Shown here: positions 1-8,128 of the stretch, in pieces
Numbering within the stretch: the stretch's first letter is position 1
How the letters are laid out: each line of letters begins with the position of its first letter
Source: GCA-2689995 sp964529325
GTDB lineage: Bacteria; Fidelibacterota; Marinisomatia; SCGC-AAA003-L08; GCA-2689995
Direction of reading: 5' to 3'
Assembly: GCA_964529325.1 (NCBI GenBank)
Contig: CAZGWH010000002.1
Coordinates: 21,385 to 85,384, forward strand
DNA: 64,000 nt
Position numbers and translations under genes: made by a program
Notes under the pieces: model-generated
The model's database searches: none
The model's input: the letters and a program-made list of their open reading frames with translations, nothing else
What the model was told of the DNA's origin: nothing

Positions 1-1
1 T

Positions 2-787
2 TCATGGATTTCAAAAAGTAATGGATTAACAAGTCTATTAACTCATGGATTATTAAATATTGATTCGCGATTAATCCATGTAAGTCCATTTGGTGTATCA
101 TTATCAAATAATCAAGGTGATAGTTGGGTATCTGCTGGATTAAGTGGATATGATGTTTGATGTGTTACTAATATTGAAGATACACTTTTTGTAGGTACAA
201 ATGGTGATGGTTTATTTAAAAGTATTGATTGGGGGAATAGTTGGATTCCAATTAATAATGGAAGTAGTTCATCTAACTTTAGAGCGATTGAAAGTAAAGG
301 AAATATTCTATTTGCTGGTGGACAAAATGGTACTGGAGTATTTAAATCTACTAATTTCGGTGCGAGTTGGGAACTGTTAACAAATGGAATTGCATCCTCC
401 TCTTTTCGGGGGTTTGCAGTTAATGCCTCATTAATAGTCGCGGGATCAACAGGAGCAGGTGTATTTTATTCACTTAATGATGGTGAGAGTTGGGATGCAA
501 TTAATGATGGTCTTCCAGATCTTACTATTTTTGATTTGGCAATAAATGAAAATTATCTAATCGTCGCAACACATTCAAATGGGGTTTTTAGATTTGAATT
601 ATCTAATATATTAACAATATTGAATGGCGATATAAATGGCGATGACCTTATAAATGTAATAGATGTAATAGCGACTGTCAATTTGGTATTGAACGGCGAA
701 TTTAATAGTCTTGCTGATTTGAATAATGATGGTCAAATTAATGTTTTAGATATTTTGTTAATCGTCAATATTATTTTAAATAATTAA
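2..787 (+). pseudogene. Beta-propeller (BNR-like) surface protein with C-terminal dockerin; 5' end outside window; in-frame TGA
   Basis: One reading frame is open from the window edge to the TAA at 785-787, apart from a TGA at 158-160. It shows three Asp-box-like repeats (SIDWGNSW, STNFGASW, SLNDGESW), typical of BNR/sortilin-like propellers. The last 60 or so residues form a type I dockerin: two calcium-loop repeats, DINGDDLINVIDVIATVN and DLNNDGQINVLDILLIVN. The product is presumably secreted and non-enzymatic or adhesive; its signal peptide would lie outside the window. The TGA falls in 'SGYDV*CVTN', where an Arg (CGA) would be natural, so a C-to-T nonsense change or sequencing error is the simplest reading. 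An internal start after the stop would still give a short propeller-dockerin fragment. The domain call is firm, the pseudogene call moderate. Confidence 0.7.
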
Positions 788-800
788 GGAGGTGTGATAA

Positions 801-1619
801 ATGAAATTTTTGATTAATTCTATTTTTAAAATAAATTATAAGTATATTGTATTTTCTATTTTATTATTAAGTTTGGTAATTGCACAGACTGTAACCAACC
901 CAATTACAGGTAGAGTTTGGATGGATAGAAATTTAGGTGCAAGTCAAGTCGCTAATTCAATTACAGATGCAGATGCATTTGGTGATTTATTTCAATGGGG
1001 AAGGTTATCTGATGGACATGAATCTAGAACTTCTTCAACAACGACTATACCATCAACTTCTGATGACCCAGGCCATTCTTTGTTTATACTTGCAGATCCT
1101 GATTGGCGTTCTCCTTCAAATGATGATTTATGGCAGGGTGAAAATGGTATCAATAATCCATGTCCTCAAGGATTTAGATTGCCCACCGAATCTGAGTTTG
1201 AAGACGAACGATTAAGTTGGATAAGCAATGATGCAGAAGGGGCTTTTAATTCACCTTTGAAATTAACCTTAACAGGTGCAAGAAGTCGTGTGAGTGGGCA
1301 AATTGGGAATGTGGGCACCTTTGCTGGGTACCGTACAAGTACATTAAGTGGTGGTTCATCTAGAGTATTGGGAATAAGTTTAACTAATTCATTTATAGGT
1401 ACTCGAGAACGAGCAGATGGAAATTGCATTAGATGTATAATGGATGATATAACTCAAGGCGATTTAAATGGTGATAACCTTATTAATGTTTTAGATGTTA
1501 TTGCTACTGTCAATATGGTGTTGAATAATGAATTTAATGCGGTTGCTGATTTGAACAATGATGGTCAAATTAATGTTTTAGATGTTTTATTAATTGTTAA
1601 TATTATTCTAGATAATTAA
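801..1619 (+). CDS. Secreted FISUMP-domain protein with C-terminal dockerin
   Basis: 272 residues. An N-terminal hydrophobic stretch ending near 'LVIAQ' is a signal peptide. Residues about 30-210 match the Fibrobacter-succinogenes major paralogous (FISUMP) domain: 'GRVWMDRNLGASQVA', 'LFQWGR', 'NPCPQGFRLPTESEFE' and a terminal 'GNCIRCI'. Residues about 215-272 are a dockerin with two loops (DLNGDNLINVLDVIATVN and DLNNDGQINVLDVLLIVN). A very strong Shine-Dalgarno, AAGGAGGTG at 787-795, fixes the ATG. It lies 13 bp after the preceding propeller-dockerin gene, and the dockerin-coding DNA of the two is closely similar, so they look like tandem surface genes sharing a recently exchanged tail. The FISUMP domain has no known enzymatic role; export and docking are inferred. 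Confidence 0.85.
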   Translation: MKFLINSIFKINYKYIVFSILLLSLVIAQTVTNPITGRVWMDRNLGASQVANSITDADAFGDLFQWGRLSDGHESRTSSTTTIPSTSDDPGHSLFILADPDWRSPSNDDLWQGENGINNPCPQGFRLPTESEFEDERLSWISNDAEGAFNSPLKLTLTGARSRVSGQIGNVGTFAGYRTSTLSGGSSRVLGISLTNSFIGTRERADGNCIRCIMDDITQGDLNGDNLINVLDVIATVNMVLNNEFNAVADLNNDGQINVLDVLLIVNIILDN

Positions 1620-1629
1620 TTTGAGATTA

Positions 1630-1941
1630 TTAACTCTTTATTAAAGTTCTAAATAAATTTAAAATTAAAGAATCATTTATAGCTTTTATTTGTTTGACTT
1701 CATTTTTATAAAGTGAATCATTTTTAAAATGTGAATTTCGTAGGTTTTTTAATTCTAATTTTAAATTATTTTTTAATTGAATATATTTTGGATGCTTTTG
1801 AAAGGTTGAATTCAATAAGTTTTTATTTAAAACTCCATTTTTAATTTCCATTCGTTTGTCATTATTTTCAATCTTTTTTTCATCCGTTGCATGGAATAAT
1901 TGAAAAAATATTAAAATAAATAAAATGTATTTAATTCTCAT
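1630..1941 (-). CDS. Small secreted protein of unknown function
   Basis: Not recognised. The ORF could begin at 1956, but the Met at 1939-1941 is preceded by TAGGAGAG at Shine-Dalgarno distance and starts a clean signal peptide (MRIKYILFILIFFQLFHA), so I place the start there, giving 103 residues. The mature part is Lys/Asn-rich and predicted helical, with no cysteines or known motif. It is transcribed towards the FISUMP gene, whose stop is only 10 bp away, and diverges from ileS. Possibly a periplasmic or lineage-specific orphan. Confidence 0.5.
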   Translation of the reverse strand: MRIKYILFILIFFQLFHATDEKKIENNDKRMEIKNGVLNKNLLNSTFQKHPKYIQLKNNLKLELKNLRNSHFKNDSLYKNEVKQIKAINDSLILNLFRTLIKS

Positions 1942-2049
1942 AACTCTCCTACACATTTAATCAAAAAAAGTTCATTTCTAATTTTACGATGAATTATAAT
2001 TCAAATTAAATATAATTTTAAAAGAATTTTCTAATATATAGTTTTATGT

Positions 2050-5000
2050 ATGAATAATTTTCATTCCGTAAATTTAAGGCTTATGAAAACACCATTATCA
2101 TTCAAAGAGATTACTTCAAAAGTAGATTTTGTAAAACTCGAACACGAAATTCTTGACTTTTGGAAAAAAAATAATACATTTCAAAAATGCCGTGATAAAA
2201 ATAAAGGCGGACCAAAATGGTCATTTATTGATGGTCCTATAACTGCAAATAATCCAATGGGTGTTCATCATGCATGGGGTAGAAGTTTAAAAGATTTATT
2301 CCAACGCTATCATGCAATGAATGGATATGAGTTACGCTATCAAAATGGATTTGATTGCCAAGGACTATGGGTTGAAGTTGAGGTAGAAAAAGAATTAGGC
2401 TTTAAAACAAAGCGCGAAGTTGAAGAATATGGAATTGAAAAATTCGTTCAAATGTGTAAAGATCGCGTAATTAAATATTCTGGAATTCAAACAGAACAGT
2501 CTAAACGCTTAGGATATTGGATGGATTGGGAAAATTCATATTTTACAATGTCTGAAGAGAATAATTATACAATTTGGTCTTTCCTCAAAAAATTATATGA
2601 TGAAGGTAAAATTTATAAAGGCGCAGATGTTGTGCCTTGGTCTGGACGATCTGGAACTTCATATTCTCAAATGGAAATTATTGAAGGGCGAAAGCTAGTT
2701 TCACATAGAGCTATTTTTGTCAAATTCCCTTTAAAAAATAAAGAAAATGAAAATTTATTAGTCTGGACAACAACACCTTGGACTTTGACAGCAAATACAA
2801 TGGCTGCCATAAATGTTGATTTAGATTATTTGAAACTAAAAGCAAATGATGGTTCTATTTATTATTTTGCAAAAGATAATTTAAAATATCAACGATTAGA
2901 TAAACAGTTTAAGGAAAAGAAAAACTGGATAAAAGGTGTTCCTAAATTAAAAACACTTGAGCAAATATTTAAAGAACGCGGAGGTTATGAAAATTTAGGG
3001 ACAGTAAAAGGTTCTGAAATGGTGGGTTGGGAATATGAAGGACCTTATGATCACTTAGAAGCACAACAGATGTATGGTGGCTATCCATTTGCAAATTCCG
3101 AATTAGAAAAAGCAGGAATAAATTCAATTAAATGTCATAAAGTAGTTAACCCTGGAAAAGATAATATTGGAAATGATATTGTTGTTTCTGGAGAAGGAAC
3201 AGGAATTGTTCATATGGCACCAGGTTGTGGTGATATTGATCATAAAGTTGGTAAAAAACTAAATATGGTAAATATTGCTCCACTTAATGATGAATCCTGT
3301 TTTTCAGAAAAATTTGGATGGTTGAATGGTAAATCAGCAACTAATCATGAAACAATTGATGAAATAATTGCAGACTTAAAGGCTCGTGAACTTTTATTTT
3401 ATGTTGAAGAATATCCACATGTATATCCTCATTGTTGGAGGTCAGGCGATGAACTTGTTTTTCGAATGGTCGATGAATGGTATATTAATATGGATTGGCG
3501 AAAGAAAATTGTTGATACGGTAGATAATATTCAATGGATTCCTGAATGGGGTAGAGAACGCGAACATGAATGGCTAAATAATATGGGTGATTGGATGATT
3601 TCCAAAAAAAGATTCTGGGGATTAGCATTGCCAATTTGGGAATTTGAAGATGGTTCTTTTTTTGTAGTAGGTTCTAAGGAAGAGCTTCAAGAATTAGCTG
3701 TTGAAGGTTGGGATGAGTTTTCTGGAAATACACCTCATAGACCTTGGATAGATAAAGTGAAAATTAAACATCCCAAAACGGGTCTAATAGGTACTCGAGT
3801 AAAAGATGTTGGGAATCCATGGTTAGATGCAGGAATTGTACCCTATTCAACTTTAAAGTATAATACGGATAAAGAATATTGGAATGATTGGTTTCCTGCT
3901 GATTTTATCGTTGAATGTTTTCCCGGACAATTTAGAAATTGGTTTTATTCGTTGCTTTCCATGTCAGCAATGATGGAGGGGAAAGCCCCATTTAAAACAA
4001 TTTTAGGCCATGCATTAGTTAGAGATGAAACAGGCCGAGAGATGCATAAATCTTGGGGGAATGCGATATGGTTTGAAGATGCCGCGGAAAAAATGGGTGC
4101 AGATGTAATGCGTTGGATCTACGCATCCCAAAAGACCGAACATAATTTAAATTTTGGCTATTCAGTTGCCGATGAAGAAAGAAAACATTTAATTACACTT
4201 TGGAATACTTATTCATTTTTTATCACTTATGCTCGATTAGATGGATTTATTCCAAATGAAATTGAAGTGTCAATGGAACAACGGTCAAAATTGGATCGAT
4301 GGATTTTAGCCAAAGTGAATATACTTGCAAAGTCTGGAAAAGATTGTATTGAATCCTTTGAGATTTTCAAATTAATGAAAGATGTTCGGATTTTTATTGA
4401 TGATTTATCAAATTGGTATGTAAGACGGAATCGTCGTCGATTTTGGAAAAGTGAAAATGATGTAAATAAAATTGCTGCATATGACACGCTCTATAAAGTA
4501 TTAGAAAAAACAATTAGAATTTTAGCACCAATTATACCATTTACCACAGAAGCAATATATAAAAATTTAGTTTTAAATGTTAATTCAAATGCACCTGAAA
4601 GTATTCATTTAACTGAATACCCTCAATTTGAAGAAGATCTACATGATGAAGATTTATTGATTGAAATGAATACATTATTACAAGTAGTTAGTTTAGGCCG
4701 GTCAGCGCGAAATAGAGCAAATATAAAAAATAGGCAACCACTTGCTGATATTAGTTTATTTTGCGATAATAAAGTTCAATCTTTATTAAAAAGAAATGAA
4801 GACCAAATTTTAGAAGAATTAAATTTAAAATCAGTTAACTTTGTTAAAGAGGAAGATGAATTAATAAAATATGATTTAAAACCTAATTTTAAAAATATAG
4901 GTCAAAAATATGGTGATAAAGTTGGGCGTATTGTTAGTGAAATAAATAAGAATAAAAACGAGTTTTTATCTATGGTAATTTCACGAAAGACAATAAAAAT

Positions 5001-5403
5001 AATTTTTGGGGATGATGAAATTAATTTGGAGTCCAATGATTTTATTTTAGATGAACAAGGCGTTGGGGATTATGCTGTTTCTACAGGAAATAATTTTGTA
5101 GTTGGAATAAATACAGCAATTACAGATGCCTTGAAAAAAGAAGGTATTGTAAGAGATTTAGTAAGGTATGTCCAGAACCTTAGAAAAGATTCGGGCTTAA
5201 ATGTTGAAGATCGAATAGAATTTAGTATTGAATCTGATATAAATATTTTAAATGCATTGTCAGATAATAGTGAGTATTTTTTAAATGAGGTTCTTGGTAC
5301 AGAAATTAATTTAAGCTCAATTGAACAATTGGATTATAAATCCAAAATAAATGTAAATGGGAAATCTGCTACAATTGCAATTTCTCAATATAAAGGAAAA
5401 TAA
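2050..5403 (+). CDS. ileS: Isoleucyl-tRNA synthetase (class I, atypical signature motifs)
   Basis: Up to 1117 residues; charges tRNA-Ile in the cytosol. It has the full IleRS layout: catalytic Rossmann domain, an editing (CP1) domain with 'LLVWTTTPWTLTANTMAA' and 'GTGIVHMAPGCGDID', the 'PWLDAGIVPYSTL' region, an anticodon-binding helical domain and a C-terminal extension. The two ATP signatures are unusual. The HIGH element reads 'NPMGVHHAWGR' (H73-H74) and the KMSKS element reads 'REMHKSWGN' (residues 665-668). I recall this variant from other deep-branching phyla annotated as IleRS or class I tRNA ligase. The C-terminal Cys-rich zinc finger of E. coli IleRS is not seen. Met12 (2083) is an equally plausible start, since homologues begin near 'SFKEITSKVDF' and an AAGG lies just upstream. 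dksA-like follows 2 bp after the stop. Confidence 0.93.
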   Translation: MNNFHSVNLRLMKTPLSFKEITSKVDFVKLEHEILDFWKKNNTFQKCRDKNKGGPKWSFIDGPITANNPMGVHHAWGRSLKDLFQRYHAMNGYELRYQNGFDCQGLWVEVEVEKELGFKTKREVEEYGIEKFVQMCKDRVIKYSGIQTEQSKRLGYWMDWENSYFTMSEENNYTIWSFLKKLYDEGKIYKGADVVPWSGRSGTSYSQMEIIEGRKLVSHRAIFVKFPLKNKENENLLVWTTTPWTLTANTMAAINVDLDYLKLKANDGSIYYFAKDNLKYQRLDKQFKEKKNWIKGVPKLKTLEQIFKERGGYENLGTVKGSEMVGWEYEGPYDHLEAQQMYGGYPFANSELEKAGINSIKCHKVVNPGKDNIGNDIVVSGEGTGIVHMAPGCGDIDHKVGKKLNMVNIAPLNDESCFSEKFGWLNGKSATNHETIDEIIADLKARELLFYVEEYPHVYPHCWRSGDELVFRMVDEWYINMDWRKKIVDTVDNIQWIPEWGREREHEWLNNMGDWMISKKRFWGLALPIWEFEDGSFFVVGSKEELQELAVEGWDEFSGNTPHRPWIDKVKIKHPKTGLIGTRVKDVGNPWLDAGIVPYSTLKYNTDKEYWNDWFPADFIVECFPGQFRNWFYSLLSMSAMMEGKAPFKTILGHALVRDETGREMHKSWGNAIWFEDAAEKMGADVMRWIYASQKTEHNLNFGYSVADEERKHLITLWNTYSFFITYARLDGFIPNEIEVSMEQRSKLDRWILAKVNILAKSGKDCIESFEIFKLMKDVRIFIDDLSNWYVRRNRRRFWKSENDVNKIAAYDTLYKVLEKTIRILAPIIPFTTEAIYKNLVLNVNSNAPESIHLTEYPQFEEDLHDEDLLIEMNTLLQVVSLGRSARNRANIKNRQPLADISLFCDNKVQSLLKRNEDQILEELNLKSVNFVKEEDELIKYDLKPNFKNIGQKYGDKVGRIVSEINKNKNEFLSMVISRKTIKIIFGDDEINLESNDFILDEQGVGDYAVSTGNNFVVGINTAITDALKKEGIVRDLVRYVQNLRKDSGLNVEDRIEFSIESDINILNALSDNSEYFLNEVLGTEINLSSIEQLDYKSKINVNGKSATIAISQYKGK

Positions 5404-5405
5404 AA

Positions 5406-5777
5406 ATGGCTGATAAATGGTCAGAAAAAGAATTACATAAATTTAGAACAATGATTGATGGTAAAAGAGTAAAAGTTACTGAAGAGCTCAAAGATGTGCG
5501 AGAGCGAGCTGAAGGGTTCACTACGGGTGATTCTGTTAATGCAATTTATTCATCTCATATGGCTGATGCAGGATCAGACCAACAAGAGAGAGAAAAATTA
5601 TTTTATTTTTTAAAAAGAGAGACTGAATATTTACAATATTTAGAAAGGGCTATTGAAATGCTTGATGATGGTACTTTTGGTATTTGTAAAACATGTGATG
5701 AGAAAATTGCTGAAGAACGACTAAATGAGGTTCCGCACACAAGTCAATGTTTCAATTGTAAAACTGCAGGGAAGTAA
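5406..5777 (+). CDS. DksA/TraR-family zinc-finger protein
   Basis: 123 residues. The N-terminal half is a predicted helical hairpin (coiled coil) and the C-terminus holds a C4 zinc finger, 'GICKTCDEKI' and 'SQCFNCKTA' (two CxxC pairs). This is the DksA/TraR fold that enters the RNA polymerase secondary channel. The coiled-coil tip has 'ADAGSDQQERE' rather than the DxxDxA of E. coli DksA, so ppGpp-dependent action cannot be assumed. It lies between ileS (2 bp gap) and lspA (1 bp gap), an arrangement I know from other bacteria where a dksA-like gene precedes lspA. Probably co-transcribed with both. Confidence 0.88.
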   Translation: MADKWSEKELHKFRTMIDGKRVKVTEELKDVRERAEGFTTGDSVNAIYSSHMADAGSDQQEREKLFYFLKRETEYLQYLERAIEMLDDGTFGICKTCDEKIAEERLNEVPHTSQCFNCKTAGK

Positions 5778-5778
5778 A

Positions 5779-6264
5779 TTGCTTATTTTTTTTGTTCCAA
5801 TATTGGTCTTTACTGCAGATCAATTATCTAAATATTGGGTGAAATCAAATTTAGATCAATATATACCCGTGAATATAATAGGTCATTATTTGCGATTTAC
5901 ATATTGCGAAAATCCTGGTATGGCTTTTGGAATTAAATTGGGTGGATATGTTCATATATTAACTATTTTATCTATCTTTTTTACAATATATATTATTTAT
6001 TATTTATATCAATTAATACATGAACATTTGTTATTGCAATTTTCAATGGCATTAATTTTAGGTGGTGCTTTAGGGAATATTTATGATCGAATTATGATGT
6101 TTTTAAATCCTGAACAAGTAACTGGAGTGATTGACTTTATTGATGTTGGTTTAAATCCAACAATGCGTTGGTATATTTTTAATATTGCTGATTCTGCAAT
6201 TACAATAGGAATTATTTTATATCTCATCCATTCATTTATTATAGAAAAAGAAATTTCAAAATAA
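5779..6264 (+). CDS. lspA: Lipoprotein signal peptidase II (LspA)
   Basis: Inner-membrane aspartyl protease that removes signal peptides from diacylated prolipoproteins. Four membrane helices are visible. The catalytic and conserved blocks are present: 'DQLSKYW', 'ENPGMAFG', 'GALGNIYDR', 'GVIDFID' and 'FNIADSAITIG', the last two supplying the catalytic aspartates. An upstream in-frame ATG at 5725 would add 18 polar residues read inside dksA. I prefer the TTG at 5779, which starts the first helix directly, sits one base after the dksA stop, has AGGGAAG just upstream and gives 161 residues, the family's normal length. The substrates are obvious here: the window encodes several lipobox proteins (genes at 12645, 42015, 47465, 54601). 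Confidence 0.95.
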   Translation: MLIFFVPILVFTADQLSKYWVKSNLDQYIPVNIIGHYLRFTYCENPGMAFGIKLGGYVHILTILSIFFTIYIIYYLYQLIHEHLLLQFSMALILGGALGNIYDRIMMFLNPEQVTGVIDFIDVGLNPTMRWYIFNIADSAITIGIILYLIHSFIIEKEISK

Positions 6265-6273
6265 AAAAATAAT

Positions 6274-7239
6274 ATGGAAAAGTTCTTAATTAACCTTCAA
6301 GCCAAAACCTCAGGTGAGCGAATTGATGTATTTTTAAGCCACCACTACCCTGAATTATCTCGTTCTAAAATTCAAAAATATATAAAAAACGGTTTTATTA
6401 GGATAGAGGGTGAAAAGGTTAAACCTAGTTGGATTATTTCCGAAGGTGAACATCTAAAAGGAGAAATTAAAAATGAAGTTGAAACTAGAAATGAACCTGA
6501 AGATATTCCCTTGGATATTTTATTTGAAGATGAACATTATATTGTAATTAATAAAAAAGCAGGTATAATTATTCATCCTGGAAATGGAGTAAAAAGCGGA
6601 ACTTTAGTAAATGCATTATTATTTCACTTTAATCAATTATCTGCAATAAATTCTATGAGACCTGGAATTATTCATCGCTTAGATAAGGATACCACAGGAG
6701 TAATTATTGTTGCAAAAACGGATAATGCACATACTAAAATGGCAAAATTATTTGAATCCCGAGAAATTAAAAAAATATATAAAGCAATTACATGGGGGAA
6801 AGTATTCGAAAGAGGAACAATTGATTCAAATATTTGTCGAAACCCTGCTGATAGAACCTTATTTACTACGAGTCTGACAAAAGGCCGTAGCGCATTGACA
6901 ATTTATAAATTAAATGAATTTTATCCTCCATTAAGTTATATTAGTGTCGGTTTAAAAACGGGTAGAACGCATCAAATTCGTGTACACATGAAATCGATTG
7001 GTCATTCCATTATTTGCGATAGTGATTATTCAGGTGGTAAAAAACGAATTAAGTCTTTTCATTCAAAATATAATCAGTTATTAACACGCATATTTAATAA
7101 AATTAATCGTGTTGCTTTACATGCTGAATTGTTAGAATTTATACATCCTGTAACTGGGCAAAATATGAAGATTGTTGCTCCAATTCCAGATGATATGAAA
7201 AGCGTTTTATCAATATTAAAAGAATATGGTGAAGCATAG
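6274..7239 (+). CDS. rluD: RluD-family 23S rRNA pseudouridine synthase
   Basis: 321 residues. The N-terminal S4 RNA-binding domain (about 1-80, 'GERIDVFLSHHYPELSRSKIQKYIKNG') is followed by a pseudouridine synthase domain. The catalytic motif 'IIHRLDKDTTG' places the nucleophile at D137, and 'GRTHQIRVHM' is present near 230. S4 plus the HRLD motif identify the RluA/RluD group; RluD (23S uridines of helix 69) is the best guess, but specificity cannot be read from sequence. It follows lspA by 9 bp and overlaps the recombinase gene by 14 bp, so it belongs to the same transcription unit. Confidence 0.9.
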   Translation: MEKFLINLQAKTSGERIDVFLSHHYPELSRSKIQKYIKNGFIRIEGEKVKPSWIISEGEHLKGEIKNEVETRNEPEDIPLDILFEDEHYIVINKKAGIIIHPGNGVKSGTLVNALLFHFNQLSAINSMRPGIIHRLDKDTTGVIIVAKTDNAHTKMAKLFESREIKKIYKAITWGKVFERGTIDSNICRNPADRTLFTTSLTKGRSALTIYKLNEFYPPLSYISVGLKTGRTHQIRVHMKSIGHSIICDSDYSGGKKRIKSFHSKYNQLLTRIFNKINRVALHAELLEFIHPVTGQNMKIVAPIPDDMKSVLSILKEYGEA

Positions 7240-8122
7240 AAATTATATTAAAGAATTTTTAGATTATCTTAAAATTGAAAGAAATTTTTCAGATAATACA
7301 ATTCGTGCATATAAATATGATTTAAATAATTTCTCAATTTTTTTAAAATCTTATGATGACGAACTTTCAGTTCATTTAATAGATAAATCTGCTATACAAT
7401 TTTATTTAAGTAAAATTTCAAAATCAAATATTTCATCTATAACATTATCACGAAAATTAGCTTCTATTAAATCGCTATATCGTTATTTAGTTGAGCAAGA
7501 AATTATTGAAAATAATATAACAAAGGGTATCGGTTTTCCAAAAATACCAAAAAAAATACCTGCATATTTAACTGAGAAAGAAATGGGTAAATTAATGGAA
7601 ATGCCTGATATCCATAGTAAAAATCCTGTAAAAGATATACTAATTTTAGAATTATTATATTCCACAGGTATGCGGATTTCAGAATTAGTGTCGATTGAAA
7701 AAAATAGAATACGCCTTGAAGAAGGTCTTATTTCTATTATGGGAAAAGGTCGTATTGAAAGAATGGTGATTTTAGGGTCTCCTGCAAAAATTGCATTAAA
7801 AAAATATATGGAAGTATATATAAATAATTCTAAGTTTCTATTTCCGAATGAGAGAAAAACATCACAAACGGGGCATATATGTGTTCGTAAAACATTTAAT
7901 GATATAAAAAAAATGTTAATATTGGCAACAAACAATGATGGGTTAAGTCCTCATTCGATAAGGCATTCTACAGCAACACATTTATTAGAAAATGGAACTG
8001 ATTTATTATCAGTAAAAGAAATAATGGGACATGCGAGTTTAAAATCAACTCAAATTTATACACATGTTCAAAAAGATTATATGAGAAAAGTTTATAATTT
8101 AGCACATCCAGAAGGAAATTAA
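7226..8122 (+). CDS. xerD: XerC/XerD-type tyrosine recombinase
   Basis: 298 residues, the usual Xer length. A SAM-like core-binding N-domain (about 5-95) precedes the catalytic domain. All catalytic residues are visible: R150 (STGMRISEL), K174 (GKGRIERM), H243 and R246 (SPHSIRHSTATHL), H269 (MGHAS) and Y278 (TQIYTHV). Its role is probably chromosome dimer resolution at dif, consistent with its position inside a housekeeping operon rather than next to phage or integron genes. XerC and XerD cannot be separated from this sequence alone. The start lies within the end of the rluD-like gene (GTGAAGC region), so translation may be coupled. Confidence 0.88.
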   Translation: MVKHRNYIKEFLDYLKIERNFSDNTIRAYKYDLNNFSIFLKSYDDELSVHLIDKSAIQFYLSKISKSNISSITLSRKLASIKSLYRYLVEQEIIENNITKGIGFPKIPKKIPAYLTEKEMGKLMEMPDIHSKNPVKDILILELLYSTGMRISELVSIEKNRIRLEEGLISIMGKGRIERMVILGSPAKIALKKYMEVYINNSKFLFPNERKTSQTGHICVRKTFNDIKKMLILATNNDGLSPHSIRHSTATHLLENGTDLLSVKEIMGHASLKSTQIYTHVQKDYMRKVYNLAHPEGN

Positions 8123-8128
8123 TTTAAT

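Noticed and set aside
158..160. TGA in the propeller gene as selenocysteine
   Set aside because: No redox motif around it, an Arg is expected by repeat pattern, and no SECIS-like hairpin follows at the proper distance.
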